Assembly (NCBI GenBank): GCA_963696505.1
Contig: CAVOKN010000019.1
Location: 45,615-109,614 of the forward strand
Reading direction: 5' to 3'
From: CAVOKN01 sp963696505
GTDB lineage: Bacteria > Pseudomonadota > Gammaproteobacteria > Burkholderiales > Rhodocyclaceae
DNA length: 64,000 nucleotides
Shown: positions 41,238 to 49,179 of the stretch, one piece after another
Position numbering within the stretch: the stretch's first letter is position 1
Layout of the letters: every line of letters starts with the position of its first letter
Position numbers and translations under genes: made by a program
Notes under the pieces: model-generated
Database searches by the model: none
What the model was told of the DNA's origin: nothing
What the model saw: the letters and a program-made list of their open reading frames with translations, nothing else

Positions 41238-41558
41238 TCAGCGCCTCAACTCGCTCAGGGGCACGAACACGGTTTTCGGTTCGTGAAGGTGGAACACCTT
41301 GAACACCTTTTCGGTCAGGGCGTCGGAGGCGACGAAGTCCTGGTAGGCGCGCTCCAGCAGGGCACGGTAGCCCGCGGAAGTCAGTGCCTGGACACCGGCG
41401 GGGCGCGGCTCGCGCTCAATGTAGTCGTGGAAGCGCTGGAGGATATGCAGGCGATTCACCTGCACCACCGCCGCGTCGTAGGGGATGGCGAAGTAGTCGA
41501 GAAATTCCTCCGCCGAGGAGAGTTCTTCCAGCGCGTCCTGCAGGGCTAGCGTTTCCAT
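41238..41558 (-). CDS. nifW: NifW, nitrogenase-stabilising protein
   Basis: This 106-residue protein has the family N-terminus LEELSSAEEFLDYFAIPYDA, VNRLHILQRFHDYI, LTSAGYRALLERAYQDFVAS and EKVFKVFHLHEP. NifW protects the MoFe protein from oxygen and acts with NifZ in its maturation. The gene follows the helical-repeat gene with 18 bases between them. The length and order fit other nif clusters. Confidence 0.93.
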   Translation of the reverse strand: METLALQDALEELSSAEEFLDYFAIPYDAAVVQVNRLHILQRFHDYIEREPRPAGVQALTSAGYRALLERAYQDFVASDALTEKVFKVFHLHEPKTVFVPLSELRR

Positions 41559-41576
41559 TTCGGCTCCTTGTCGCGT

Positions 41577-42095
41577 TCAATTCACGTCCATCGTCATGCT
41601 GCCGGGAAGGCGTTCGCGCGCCACGGCCAGCAGCGCGCGCCCGCCCATGCGGTCCAGGGGATCGAGCGCCACCAGCTTCTCCAGCTTGGCGCAGCCTTCC
41701 GTCAGTTCGGAGGCGCGCAGGTCCAGGTATGCGTGGGCCTTGAGCGCCATGAGATAGAAGCGCACCAGGCCCATGGAGCGCTGCACCCCCGCGCCCAGTT
41801 TCGGCGCCGTCAGCTCGCGCCAGTCCTGGGGGAAGCCGAGCCGGGCGGCGGCCTCGGCCATGGCGCGCTGCGCCGTGAGTCGCGCTTCCGCGAGGCAGTG
41901 GCGGTAATAGAAGAAGCGATACAGCGCGACCAGCACCGTGAGCTGCTGCGGCGCGAGGAAGTAGGCGCGCATCAGGTGCGCCTCGGCCTGGTCCTCGCCG
42001 TATCCCTCCGCGGCGGCACGCAGCAGCGCATCCACCTCGGGTGCCAGGGGATCGTCGAAGTACAACGGCTCGGGGTCGAAATCGAGCAGATCCAT
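41577..42095 (-). CDS. nif-cluster helical-repeat protein of unknown role
   Basis: This 172-residue all-helical protein reads MDLLDFDPEPLYFDDPLAPE, then AEAHLMRAYFLAPQQLTVLV, ALYRFFYYRHCLAEARLTAQ and KLEKLVALDPLDRMGGRALL, with spacing like tetratricopeptide repeats. The start at 42095 shares one base with the cysE stop (TGATG) and has GGAGG nine bases upstream, so it is coupled into the nif operon. Its position between cysE/nifP and nifW is not part of the Azotobacter core. It probably supports nitrogenase assembly as a scaffold, but that is inference. Confidence 0.75.
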   Translation of the reverse strand: MDLLDFDPEPLYFDDPLAPEVDALLRAAAEGYGEDQAEAHLMRAYFLAPQQLTVLVALYRFFYYRHCLAEARLTAQRAMAEAAARLGFPQDWRELTAPKLGAGVQRSMGLVRFYLMALKAHAYLDLRASELTEGCAKLEKLVALDPLDRMGGRALLAVARERLPGSMTMDVN

Positions 42096-42886
42096 CAGGG
42101 GCTTCCTCCACCGACGTCGCCGATGCTGGCGGCGCATTCGCAGCGGCCCTCGCGGCAGCCGCCGGTGCAGGCCTGGGGCGCCGGAACACCGGCCGCGGCG
42201 AGCCGCGCCTCCAGCGACTCAATCCGCTGCAACAGGCAGGCCATGGCCTTGCCCACCGGATCGGGGATCAGGTGGTGGTCGAGATTGATGCCTTCGGAAT
42301 TGGCGTGCCCTGCCGGCAGGTCCATGCGCACTACCCGCCCCGGGATGCCGACCACGGTGCGCCGCGCCGGCACCGCCTTCACCACCACCGAATTGGCGCC
42401 GATACGCGCCCCTTCGCCCACCCGTATCGGCCCGAGGATCTTGGCGCCGGCGCCGACGACGACGCCGTCGGCCAGCGTGGGATGGCGCCTGCCCCTGTTC
42501 CAGCTCGTGCCGCCGAGGGTGACGCCGTGGTAGAGCGTGACGTTGTCGCCGATCTCGGCGGTCTCGCCAATCACCACGCCGGCGCCGTGGTCGATGAACA
42601 GGCGCCGGCCGATGCGCGCGCCGGGATGGATGTCGACATTGGTCCACCAGCGCGCGGCGAAGGCCACCAGGCGCGCGGCATACAGCCAGCCGCCGCGCCA
42701 CAGGCGGTGCGCCAGCCGATGCATGATGAGGGCATGGACGCCGGGATAGGTGGTCAGCACCTCCCAGCGGGTGCGCGCCGCCGGGTCGCGGGCGAAAACG
42801 CAGGCGACGTCCTCGCGCAGCAGGACGAACAGCCCCGGCGGCGCCGCGAGCGGCCCGAGGGCGGCGTCCCCGGCCATCCCGCTCAT
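42095..42886 (-). CDS. cysE: Serine O-acetyltransferase (nif-linked CysE/NifP)
   Basis: This 263-residue enzyme makes O-acetylserine from serine and acetyl-CoA for cysteine synthesis. The N-terminal helices end in TTYPGVHALIMHRLAHRLW, followed by the left-handed hexapeptide helix: DIHPGARIGRRLFIDHGAGV (His of the active site), GETAEIGDNVTLYHGVTLGG, and GAKILGPIRVGEGARIGANS. A Cys-rich tail (CTGGCREGRCEC) is unusual and could bind metal. The nif-linked copy (NifP) boosts cysteine supply for NifS. It overlaps nifV by four bases (ATGA) and the helical-repeat gene by one. Confidence 0.93.
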   Translation of the reverse strand: MSGMAGDAALGPLAAPPGLFVLLREDVACVFARDPAARTRWEVLTTYPGVHALIMHRLAHRLWRGGWLYAARLVAFAARWWTNVDIHPGARIGRRLFIDHGAGVVIGETAEIGDNVTLYHGVTLGGTSWNRGRRHPTLADGVVVGAGAKILGPIRVGEGARIGANSVVVKAVPARRTVVGIPGRVVRMDLPAGHANSEGINLDHHLIPDPVGKAMACLLQRIESLEARLAAAGVPAPQACTGGCREGRCECAASIGDVGGGSP

Positions 42887-44034
42887 GCCGCCAGCGCCTC
42901 GCCGCGGCGGGCGAGCTCGTCGTAGAAGGCTTCCAGCTCCTGCTGCTGCGGCGGGCGCTTGGCCCTGACCACGAAGCCGCGGATGCGCGCGAGCAGCGCC
43001 TCCGCCTCGGCGCGGCTGACGAACAGCCCCAGTTGGGCGTAGGCCGCCATGACGCCGTGGCTGCCGGAATGCTTGCCCAGCACCAGCTGGTGGCTGCGGC
43101 CCACCTCCCGCGGGTCGATGGCCTGGTAGTTGGCCGGGTCCTTGAGCAGGCCGTCCACGTGTATGCCCGCTTCATGGGTAAAGGCGCCCTCGCCCACCAC
43201 GCTCTTGTGCCAGCCCACCGGGCGGTTGGCGGCGCGCGCCACGCGCTCCGACAAGGCCGGGAACTGGCGCAGGTCGAGGCCCGTGGTGAGCCCGTAGAGC
43301 TTGGCGAGGCCCAGCGCCACCTCCTCCAGCGCGGCGTTGCCGGCGCGCTCGCCCAGGCCATTCACCGTGGTGTTGACGTGAGTGGCGCCGGCGCGGGCCG
43401 CCGCCAGCGTGTTGGCGGTGGCCAGGCCGAGATCGTCGTGGGCGTGCATCTCGATGTCGATGTCCACCACGTCGCGCAGGGCGGCGATGCGCTCCGCCAG
43501 GCCGAAGGGCTCCATCACCCCCAGGGTGTCGGCGAAGCGGAAACGGGCGGCGCCCGCCTCCTGCGCGGCTTCCGCCACCCGCAGCAGGAAATCCAGGTCG
43601 GCGCGCGAAGCGTCCTCGCCGCCGACGCACACCTCCAGCCCGAGGTCCAGCGCGCGGGCGACGTTAGCGTGGATCGAATCCAGCACCCAGTCGCGGGACT
43701 TATGCAGCTTGTGGACGATCTGCTGGTCCGACACCGGGATCGAGATGTCCACCATGTGGACGCCGAGGCCGCGGCAATGCTCGATGTCGCCGGCGCACAT
43801 GCGACTCCACACCAGCAGCCGCGCGCGCAGCCCGAGGCCCGCCACGGCGCGGATGCTGTCCCGCTCCTCCTCGCCCATGGCGGGAATACCCACTTCCAGT
43901 TCCGGCACGCCGAGCCGGTCGAGACCCTGCGCGATGCCGAGCTTTTCGTCCAGATTGAAGGCCACCCCGGCGGACTGCTCGCCGTCGCGCAGCGTCGTGT
44001 CGTCGATGACAACCGCCTTGATCGCACCGTACAT
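42883..44034 (-). CDS. nifV: Homocitrate synthase NifV
   Basis: This 383-residue enzyme condenses acetyl-CoA with 2-oxoglutarate to make homocitrate, the organic ligand of FeMo-co. Motifs are DDTTLRDGEQSAGVAFN at the start, the TIM-barrel metal ligands in EMHAHDDLGLATANTLAAAR, NTTVNGLGERAGNAALEE, and GEGAFTHEAGIHVDGLLKDP followed by LGKHSGSHGV. The length is usual. AGGAG is eight bases before the ATG at 44034. Its start lies 11 bases after the nifS stop. Confidence 0.95.
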   Translation of the reverse strand: MYGAIKAVVIDDTTLRDGEQSAGVAFNLDEKLGIAQGLDRLGVPELEVGIPAMGEEERDSIRAVAGLGLRARLLVWSRMCAGDIEHCRGLGVHMVDISIPVSDQQIVHKLHKSRDWVLDSIHANVARALDLGLEVCVGGEDASRADLDFLLRVAEAAQEAGAARFRFADTLGVMEPFGLAERIAALRDVVDIDIEMHAHDDLGLATANTLAAARAGATHVNTTVNGLGERAGNAALEEVALGLAKLYGLTTGLDLRQFPALSERVARAANRPVGWHKSVVGEGAFTHEAGIHVDGLLKDPANYQAIDPREVGRSHQLVLGKHSGSHGVMAAYAQLGLFVSRAEAEALLARIRGFVVRAKRPPQQQELEAFYDELARRGEALAA

Positions 44035-44045
44035 GGCATGGGCTC

Positions 44046-45257
44046 CTAGGCGTACACCGGCGCGAAGGCCTTTTCCGGCTCGGTGACCGGACCGTCCCCA
44101 GACCAGTAGGGCGAGAGCTTGCGCAGTTGGGCGATGATCGGCGGCACCGCCGCGATCACGCGGTCGATCTCCTCGGCGGTGTTGCTGCACGAGAGCGAGA
44201 AGCGCACCGTGCCGTGGGCCGCGGTGTAGGCAATGCCCATGGCACGCATGACGTGGGAGGGTTCCAGCGAGCCCGAGGTGCAGGCCGATCCGCTGGACGC
44301 GGCGATGCCCAGCTTGTTGAGCAGCAGCAGGATGGCCTCGCCCTCCACGTACTCGAAGGCGATGTTGCTGGTGTTGGGCAGGCGGTTGGACGTGTCCCCG
44401 GTGGCGAAGGCATGGGGCACGCTGGCGAGGATGCCAGCCTCCAGCCGGTCGCGCAGATCCTTCACCAGGGTGTTCTCCCGCTCCATGTTCTGGAGCGCGA
44501 GTTCCGCCGCCACGCCGAGCCCGACGATGGACGCCGTGTTCTCGGTGCCGGCGCGGCGTCCGCGCTCCTGGTGGCCGCCCCGCAGCAACGGGCGGAAGCG
44601 CGTGCCACGCCGCAGGTAAAGCACGCCTATGCCCTTGGGGGCGTGCAACTTGTGGCCCGACAGCGACAGCAGGTCGATGCGGTTCGACGCCATGTCGATG
44701 GGAATCTTGCCCACCGCCTGCACTGCGTCGGTGTGGAACATGACACCGGCTTCATGAGCCATTTCCGCCATCTGCTCCACCGGAAAGAGCGTGCCCGACT
44801 CGTTGTTAGCCCACATCACCGACACGATCGCCACGCGCTCCGAGAGCAGGCGACGATAGGCGTCGAGGTCGAGGCGGCCGTTGCCGTCCACCGCCAGGTA
44901 ATGGACGCGGTAACCGTCCTTCTCCAGGTGCTGGCACAGGTTGAGGACTGCGGGATGCTCCACCGTGGTGGTGATGATTTCGCGCCGCTCCGGCTGGGCC
45001 TTGAGCGCCGACAGGATGGCGGTGGAATCGGATTCGGTGCCGCAGGAGGTGAAAACGATCTCGGAATCCTGCTCCGCCCCCAGCAGCGCCTGCACCTGCA
45101 TGCGCGCCTTCTTGATGGCGAGCCCTACACGGTTGCCGAAGCTGTGCATCGACGACGGGTTGCCGAACTGCTCGGTGAAGTAGGGCAGCATGGCCTCCAC
45201 CACCGCCGGCTCGCAGCAGGTGGTAGCGTTGTTGTCGAGGTAGATGGGGGCTGACAT
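44046..45257 (-). CDS. nifS: Cysteine desulfurase NifS
   Basis: This 403-residue PLP enzyme removes sulfur from cysteine for Fe-S cluster building on NifU. Visible motifs are YLDNNATTCCEPAVVEAM, the PLP-lysine site SLSGHKLHAPKGIGVLYL, GTENTASIVGLG, and the catalytic loop SSGSACTSGSLEPSHVMRAM with the active Cys. GGAG is six bases before the ATG at 45257. It follows nifU across 82 bases with a REP-like hairpin. Confidence 0.96.
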   Translation of the reverse strand: MSAPIYLDNNATTCCEPAVVEAMLPYFTEQFGNPSSMHSFGNRVGLAIKKARMQVQALLGAEQDSEIVFTSCGTESDSTAILSALKAQPERREIITTTVEHPAVLNLCQHLEKDGYRVHYLAVDGNGRLDLDAYRRLLSERVAIVSVMWANNESGTLFPVEQMAEMAHEAGVMFHTDAVQAVGKIPIDMASNRIDLLSLSGHKLHAPKGIGVLYLRRGTRFRPLLRGGHQERGRRAGTENTASIVGLGVAAELALQNMERENTLVKDLRDRLEAGILASVPHAFATGDTSNRLPNTSNIAFEYVEGEAILLLLNKLGIAASSGSACTSGSLEPSHVMRAMGIAYTAAHGTVRFSLSCSNTAEEIDRVIAAVPPIIAQLRKLSPYWSGDGPVTEPEKAFAPVYA

Positions 45258-45339
45258 GTCAGTCTCCGCCGGGCCGCCCCAAGGAGACTGTCCGCCCCCT
45301 CGGGGGGCAGCGAACGAAGTGAGCGTGGGGGCTGTCATT
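45258..45339. repeat. REP-like hairpin between nifU and nifS
   Basis: The spacer contains CCGCCCCCTCGGGGGGCAGCG followed by AACGAAGTGAGCGTGGGGGC, a widespread betaproteobacterial intergenic motif able to form a stem-loop. It may set the ratio of nifU to nifS transcripts, as it lies inside the operon. Confidence 0.6.
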
Positions 45340-46233
45340 TCATACCCCGCAGGCGCGGGCGTAGTCGCCGGCGCGGGTCGGCACGACGCGGATCACCTCC
45401 TTCAGTTCCTCCATCAGCTTCTGCTGGATCCCCGCCAGCGTCACCGACTCCATCTGGCAGCCGGCGCACGCACCCGTCATGCTCACGTAGACGGTCTTGC
45501 CGTCCACGTCTATCAGTTCCAGGTCGCCGTGGTCGCGCTGAAGGGTGGGACGCACCGACTCGATCACCTTCTCGATGCGGCGTATACGCTCCAGGTTGCC
45601 GATTTTGGCGGGCTTGGGCGCCGCCTTGGCGGGCGCCACCGGCGCGGGGTGGAAGGTCTCGCCGCGCTCCGCCATCACCTTTGCGAGGATCTCCTCGATG
45701 CCCTCATGGCAGGCGGAACAGCCGCCGCCGGCTTTGGTGAAGTTGGTCACGTCCTGCACCGTGCCGAGCTTGTTGGCGCGCACCGTGTCCTCGATCAGCG
45801 TGGCGTCGATGGCGAAGCACTTGCACACCAGCGCGCCCTCCTCGTGGTCGTCGCGCCACACCTCGCCGCGGTAGTTGGCCACCGCCGCCTGCAGCGCCTC
45901 GCGGCCCATGACCGAGCAATGCATCTTTTCCGGCGGCAGTCCGTCGAGGAAGTCAGCGATGTCCTGGTTCGACACATTGAGCGCCTCATCCAGGGTCCTG
46001 CCCTTGATGATCTCGGTCAGCGCCGAGGACGAGGCGATGGCCGAGCCGCAACCGAAGGTCTGGAAGCTGGCGTCGAGGATCTTCTCGCTGGCCGGGTCCA
46101 CCTTGAGCATCAGCCGCAGCGCGTCGCCGCAGGAGATGGAGCCGACCTCGCCCACCGCGTTGGCGTTCTCCAATGAGCCGGCGTTGCGCGGATTGAAGAA
46201 ATGGTCCTTGACCTTTTCCGTGTAGTCCCACAT
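45340..46233 (-). CDS. nifU: NifU Fe-S scaffold protein
   Basis: This 297-residue protein has the three NifU parts. The IscU-like N-terminus is MWDYTEKVKDHFFNPRNAGS with the scaffold cysteines in ISCGDALRLM, FGCGSAIASSSALTE and KMHCSVMGREAL. The central part is a 2Fe-2S BFD-like domain (VCKCFAID, GGGCSACHEGIEEI), and the C-terminal Nfu domain holds TGACAGCQMESVTLA. It assembles clusters with NifS for nitrogenase. GAGGAG precedes the ATG at 46233. The gene lies 10 bases after the iscA-like gene. Confidence 0.96.
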   Translation of the reverse strand: MWDYTEKVKDHFFNPRNAGSLENANAVGEVGSISCGDALRLMLKVDPASEKILDASFQTFGCGSAIASSSALTEIIKGRTLDEALNVSNQDIADFLDGLPPEKMHCSVMGREALQAAVANYRGEVWRDDHEEGALVCKCFAIDATLIEDTVRANKLGTVQDVTNFTKAGGGCSACHEGIEEILAKVMAERGETFHPAPVAPAKAAPKPAKIGNLERIRRIEKVIESVRPTLQRDHGDLELIDVDGKTVYVSMTGACAGCQMESVTLAGIQQKLMEELKEVIRVVPTRAGDYARACGV

Positions 46234-46243
46234 GGCATTCTCC

Positions 46244-46567
46244 TCAAGCGGTGAAGGACTGGCCGCACGCGCACGCATGACTGGCGCGGGGGTTGTCGAA
46301 CTTGAAGCCGCTGCCGGAGAGCGAGTCGACGAAATCGACCTTCACGCCTTCGAGCAGCGGGGCGCTCAAGGGGTCCACCAGCACCGTCATGCCCTCCACC
46401 TCGACCACGACGTCGTCGTCCTGGCGCGCCGGCTCCAGGCGCAGGCCATATTGCAGCCCAGCGCAGCCACCGCCGGAGACGAGGATGCGCAGCCCGGCGA
46501 CGGGGTCGGCGGAAGTGGCGACGAAGCGCTTCACGGCTTTCATTGCGCTCGGTGTGAAGCTGATCAT
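46244..46567 (-). CDS. nif-specific IscA/HesB-like A-type carrier
   Basis: This 107-residue protein is an A-type Fe-S carrier. The three cysteine ligands are in SGGGCAGLQYGL and the terminal SHACACGQSF, spaced as in IscA. It is the first gene of the nif operon; AGGAGAG is about seven bases before the ATG at 46567. In Azotobacter the equivalent is called IscA-nif. It transfers clusters to target proteins or stores iron for NifU. Confidence 0.93.
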   Translation of the reverse strand: MISFTPSAMKAVKRFVATSADPVAGLRILVSGGGCAGLQYGLRLEPARQDDDVVVEVEGMTVLVDPLSAPLLEGVKVDFVDSLSGSGFKFDNPRASHACACGQSFTA

Positions 46568-46610
46568 TTGGCGTCTCTCCTGGCGGGTTCGGGGATGATG
46601 GCAGCGGCGC

Positions 46611-46626
46611 TGCAAGTCACGTGCCA
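46611..46626 (-). promoter_or_regulatory. Sigma-54 promoter of the nif operon
   Basis: The minus strand reads TGGCACGTGACTTGCA, a perfect match to the -24/-12 consensus TGGCACG-N4-TTGCA. It lies about 45 bases upstream of the iscA ATG, with the start site expected near 46600. It should be read by RNA polymerase with RpoN and activated by NifA. Confidence 0.93.
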
Positions 46627-46723
46627 CGCCGCAGAAACCCGCTAAACCGCTGTTTTGCCGTGCTCCAGTGGCTGACTTTCGCCGGGCGGCGGGCGTCGCA
46701 AACGAAACCCTGGTCGGACGCAT

Positions 46724-46739
46724 TGTGGGTTTTGCGACA
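46724..46739. promoter_or_regulatory. NifA upstream activator sequence
   Basis: TGT-GGGTTTTGCG-ACA matches the NifA site TGT-N10-ACA exactly. It is centred about 110 bases upstream of the sigma-54 promoter, the usual distance for DNA looping with IHF. It also lies about 150 bases upstream of modB, so NifA could in principle influence the mod genes too. Confidence 0.85.
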
Positions 46740-46890
46740 GGGCCCGACTCACGCCGGCGGTGCGGCGCGAGCCGCCGTTCGCGCCAAGTGCGCAGAGAGC
46801 CGCGGTAGCAGGCGACCGGTCCCGAGGCGATCGGCGCGTGGGGATGGAAGGAATCTTGCTGGAGCGAAGACCAACGACTTCCCGCTGCCC

Positions 46891-47562
46891 ATGGACCTAG
46901 CCCTCGACCTCACGCCCCTGCTGCTCACGCTCAAGGTGGCGCTGCTCGCCACCCTGCTGGCCTTCGCCGCCGGCGTGGCGGGCGGCTTCGTGCTCGCCCG
47001 CGCGCGATTCCTCGGCAAGGAGACCGTCGACGCCATCCTCACCCTGCCCATGGTGCTGCCGCCGACGGTGCTGGGGTACTACCTGCTGGTGCTGATCGGC
47101 CGCAACAGTGCCCTCGGCGGCTGGCTGGAGGCGCATCTGGGCATCGCGCTGATCTTCACCTGGCAGGGCGCTGTCGTTGCCGCCGCCGTGGTTTCCTTTC
47201 CCCTGGTGCTCAAGGCGGCCCGCGCTGCCTTCGAGAGCGTCGAACCCAACCTGGAGAACGCCGCCCGCACCCTGGGCCAGGGTGAGGCCGCCGTGCTGCT
47301 GCGGGTAACGCTACCGCTGGCTTGGCGCGGCATCCTCGCTGGCACGCTGCTGGCGCTGGCGCGGGCGATGGGCGAGTTCGGCGCGACGCTGATGGTCGCT
47401 GGCAACATCCCCGGCCGCACCCAGACCCTGTCGCTGGCCGTCTATGACGCTGTCCAGTCGGGCGACGACGACCTCGCCGCAACGCTGGTCCTCATCACTT
47501 CCGTCACCTGCGTGGCGCTGCTCGTGGGGTCGGGCCGCCTGCTTCGGGTGCGCCACGCGTGA
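46891..47562 (+). CDS. modB: Molybdate ABC transporter permease ModB
   Basis: This 223-residue permease has five membrane helices and the EAA loop ENAARTLGQGEAAVLLRVTL, with GEFGATLMVAGNIPGRTQTL typical of ModB. It transports molybdate across the inner membrane, needed for FeMo-co. The gene is divergent from the nif operon. The start at 46891 is chosen from the family N-terminus (LTPLLLTLKVALLATLL); the ribosome site is weak. It is first in the order modB-modA-modC, which is unusual. Confidence 0.95.
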   Translation: MDLALDLTPLLLTLKVALLATLLAFAAGVAGGFVLARARFLGKETVDAILTLPMVLPPTVLGYYLLVLIGRNSALGGWLEAHLGIALIFTWQGAVVAAAVVSFPLVLKAARAAFESVEPNLENAARTLGQGEAAVLLRVTLPLAWRGILAGTLLALARAMGEFGATLMVAGNIPGRTQTLSLAVYDAVQSGDDDLAATLVLITSVTCVALLVGSGRLLRVRHA

Positions 47563-47576
47563 AGGAGAACCACGGC

Positions 47577-48317
47577 ATGAGAGCGCTGCTCGCCGGTCTG
47601 CTGCTTTCCCTGGCCATCGCGCCCCGCACCTGCGCCGCCGCGGAGATCCTCGTGTCGGCCGCAGCCAGCCTCTCCGCCGCCTTCAAGGAGATCGGCACCG
47701 CCTTCGCCGCCACCCATCCGGACGTCGAAGTCGCTTTCAACTTCGCCGCATCGGGCGCCCTGCTGCAGCAGATTGAGAGAGGCGCGCCGGTGGACGTTCT
47801 TGCGTCGGCAGACCAGGAAACCATGGATCTGGCGCAGCAGCGCGCGCTGATCGTCCCGGCGAGTCGCAGGAACTTCACGTCCAACCGCCTGGTGCTGGTG
47901 GTGCCCGCGGCCTCGACCCTGGGCCTGCGCCGCGTCGAGGACCTGAACCGACCCGAGGTCAAGCGCATCGCCATCGGCAACCCCGCCCTGGTGCCCGCTG
48001 GCCGCTATGCCCGCGCCGCGCTGGGGACGGCGCTGACCGAAGCCCTCAAGCCGCGCTTCGTCTATGCCGAAAGCGTGCGCCAGGCGATGCAGTACGCAAG
48101 CCGCGGCGAAGTGGACGCGGCCTTCGTGTACGCCAGCGACGCGGCGGGGAGCGATGCCGTGCGCGTGGCCGCCACGCTGGCCACCCCCGCGCCGATCGCC
48201 TACCCCGCCGCCATCGTCACCGCGAGCCGCCAGCAGGCGGCGTCGCGGCGCTTCCTCGAGTACCTGGCCGGGCCTCAGGCCCAGGCCGTTCTCGCGCGTC
48301 ACCGCTTCGGAGGCTGA
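47577..48317 (+). CDS. modA: Molybdate-binding protein ModA
   Basis: This 246-residue periplasmic protein has a signal peptide (LLAGLLLSLAIAPRTCAA) and the ModA motifs EILVSAAASLSAAFKEIGTA, FNFAASGALLQQIERGAPVD, LASADQETMDLA and AIGNPALVPAGRYARAAL. It binds molybdate or tungstate for ModB/ModC. AAGGAG is nine bases before the ATG at 47577, which is preferred to the GTG at 47559 that overlaps modB. The modB stop lies 14 bases upstream. Confidence 0.95.
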   Translation: MRALLAGLLLSLAIAPRTCAAAEILVSAAASLSAAFKEIGTAFAATHPDVEVAFNFAASGALLQQIERGAPVDVLASADQETMDLAQQRALIVPASRRNFTSNRLVLVVPAASTLGLRRVEDLNRPEVKRIAIGNPALVPAGRYARAALGTALTEALKPRFVYAESVRQAMQYASRGEVDAAFVYASDAAGSDAVRVAATLATPAPIAYPAAIVTASRQQAASRRFLEYLAGPQAQAVLARHRFGG

Positions 48318-49097
48318 ATGGACATCCGCATCGATATCCGCAAGACCCTGCGCGACCGCGGGCGGCGCTTCGAACTGGCAGCGCGCTTCGCCAGCGGCGA
48401 GGATTTCGTAGTCATGTTCGGACCCTCGGGTTCGGGCAAGAGCCTGACGCTGCAGGCGGTGGCCGGGCTGGTGCGGCCCGATGCCGGGCGCATTGAGGTG
48501 GAGGGCCGGGTGCTGTTCGACGCGGCGCGGGGCATAGACCTGCCGATCCGCGAGCGGCGCGTCGGCTACCTGTTCCAGGACTATGCCCTGTTCCCCCATC
48601 TCGACGTCGAACGCAACGTCGGCTTCGCCCTGCAGCCCCTGTTCTCCTGGGGCCTGAGCCGCGCCGCGCGCCGCCGCGTCGCCGAACTGCTCGACGTCTT
48701 CGAGCTCGCCGACCTGGCGCGGGCAATGCCGCGGGACCTTTCCGGCGGCCAGCGCCAGCGGGTGGCGCTGGCCCGCGCGATCGCAACGCAACCGGCGCTG
48801 CTGCTGCTGGACGAGCCTTTCGCGGCGCTGAACCCGCTGCTGCGGGCACGCATGCGCGCCGAACTGAAGCGCATACAGGACCATTTCCGCATTCCGGTGA
48901 TGCTCATCACCCACGACCACGACGACGTCGAGACCTTCGCCGACACCCTGGTGCTGTTCGAGCAGGGCCGCACCGATCGCGTCTGGCCCTTCCGTCGCAT
49001 GCAGGCCGCGCGGTCGCCGGAACTGGGCGAGCTATCAGAGCTGCTGGGCCGCTTCACCCGCGATCACCTGCCGCAGGCCCTGCACGCCCCGGCGTAG
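48318..49097 (+). CDS. modC: Molybdate ABC transporter ATPase ModC (no MOP domain)
   Basis: This 259-residue ATPase follows modA directly with no gap. Walker A is GPSGSGKSLT, the Q-loop is LFQDYALFPHLDVERNVGFA, the signature is LSGGQRQRVALARAIA, and Walker B is LLLLDEPFAALN; the H-loop is LITHDHDDVETF. It ends soon after the ATPase domain (LGRFTRDHLPQ), about 90 residues shorter than classical ModC because the C-terminal MOP regulatory domain is absent. The transporter should work but may lack feedback by molybdate. Confidence 0.92.
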   Translation: MDIRIDIRKTLRDRGRRFELAARFASGEDFVVMFGPSGSGKSLTLQAVAGLVRPDAGRIEVEGRVLFDAARGIDLPIRERRVGYLFQDYALFPHLDVERNVGFALQPLFSWGLSRAARRRVAELLDVFELADLARAMPRDLSGGQRQRVALARAIATQPALLLLDEPFAALNPLLRARMRAELKRIQDHFRIPVMLITHDHDDVETFADTLVLFEQGRTDRVWPFRRMQAARSPELGELSELLGRFTRDHLPQALHAPA

Positions 49098-49114
49098 GGT
49101 GCGCCGCGCGCACC
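49098..49114 (+). terminator. Hairpin after modC
   Basis: GGTGCGC-CGC-GCGCACC is a perfect seven-base stem at the modC stop codon. No T run follows, and a further GC-rich inverted repeat (GGCGCGCACGGCGCGCC) comes 20 bases later. They probably mark the 3' end of the mod transcript. Confidence 0.5.
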
Positions 49115-49179
49115 GATCCCTGGCCCGGCGCGCACGGCGCGCCCTACAATGCTGCGGAGCTTCGACAAGACTCGAACCC

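Noticed and set aside
46621..46891. N-terminal extension of ModB by 90 codons
   Set aside because: The extension crosses the nif promoter and is Arg-rich with no membrane helix; family members start at the 46891 ATG.
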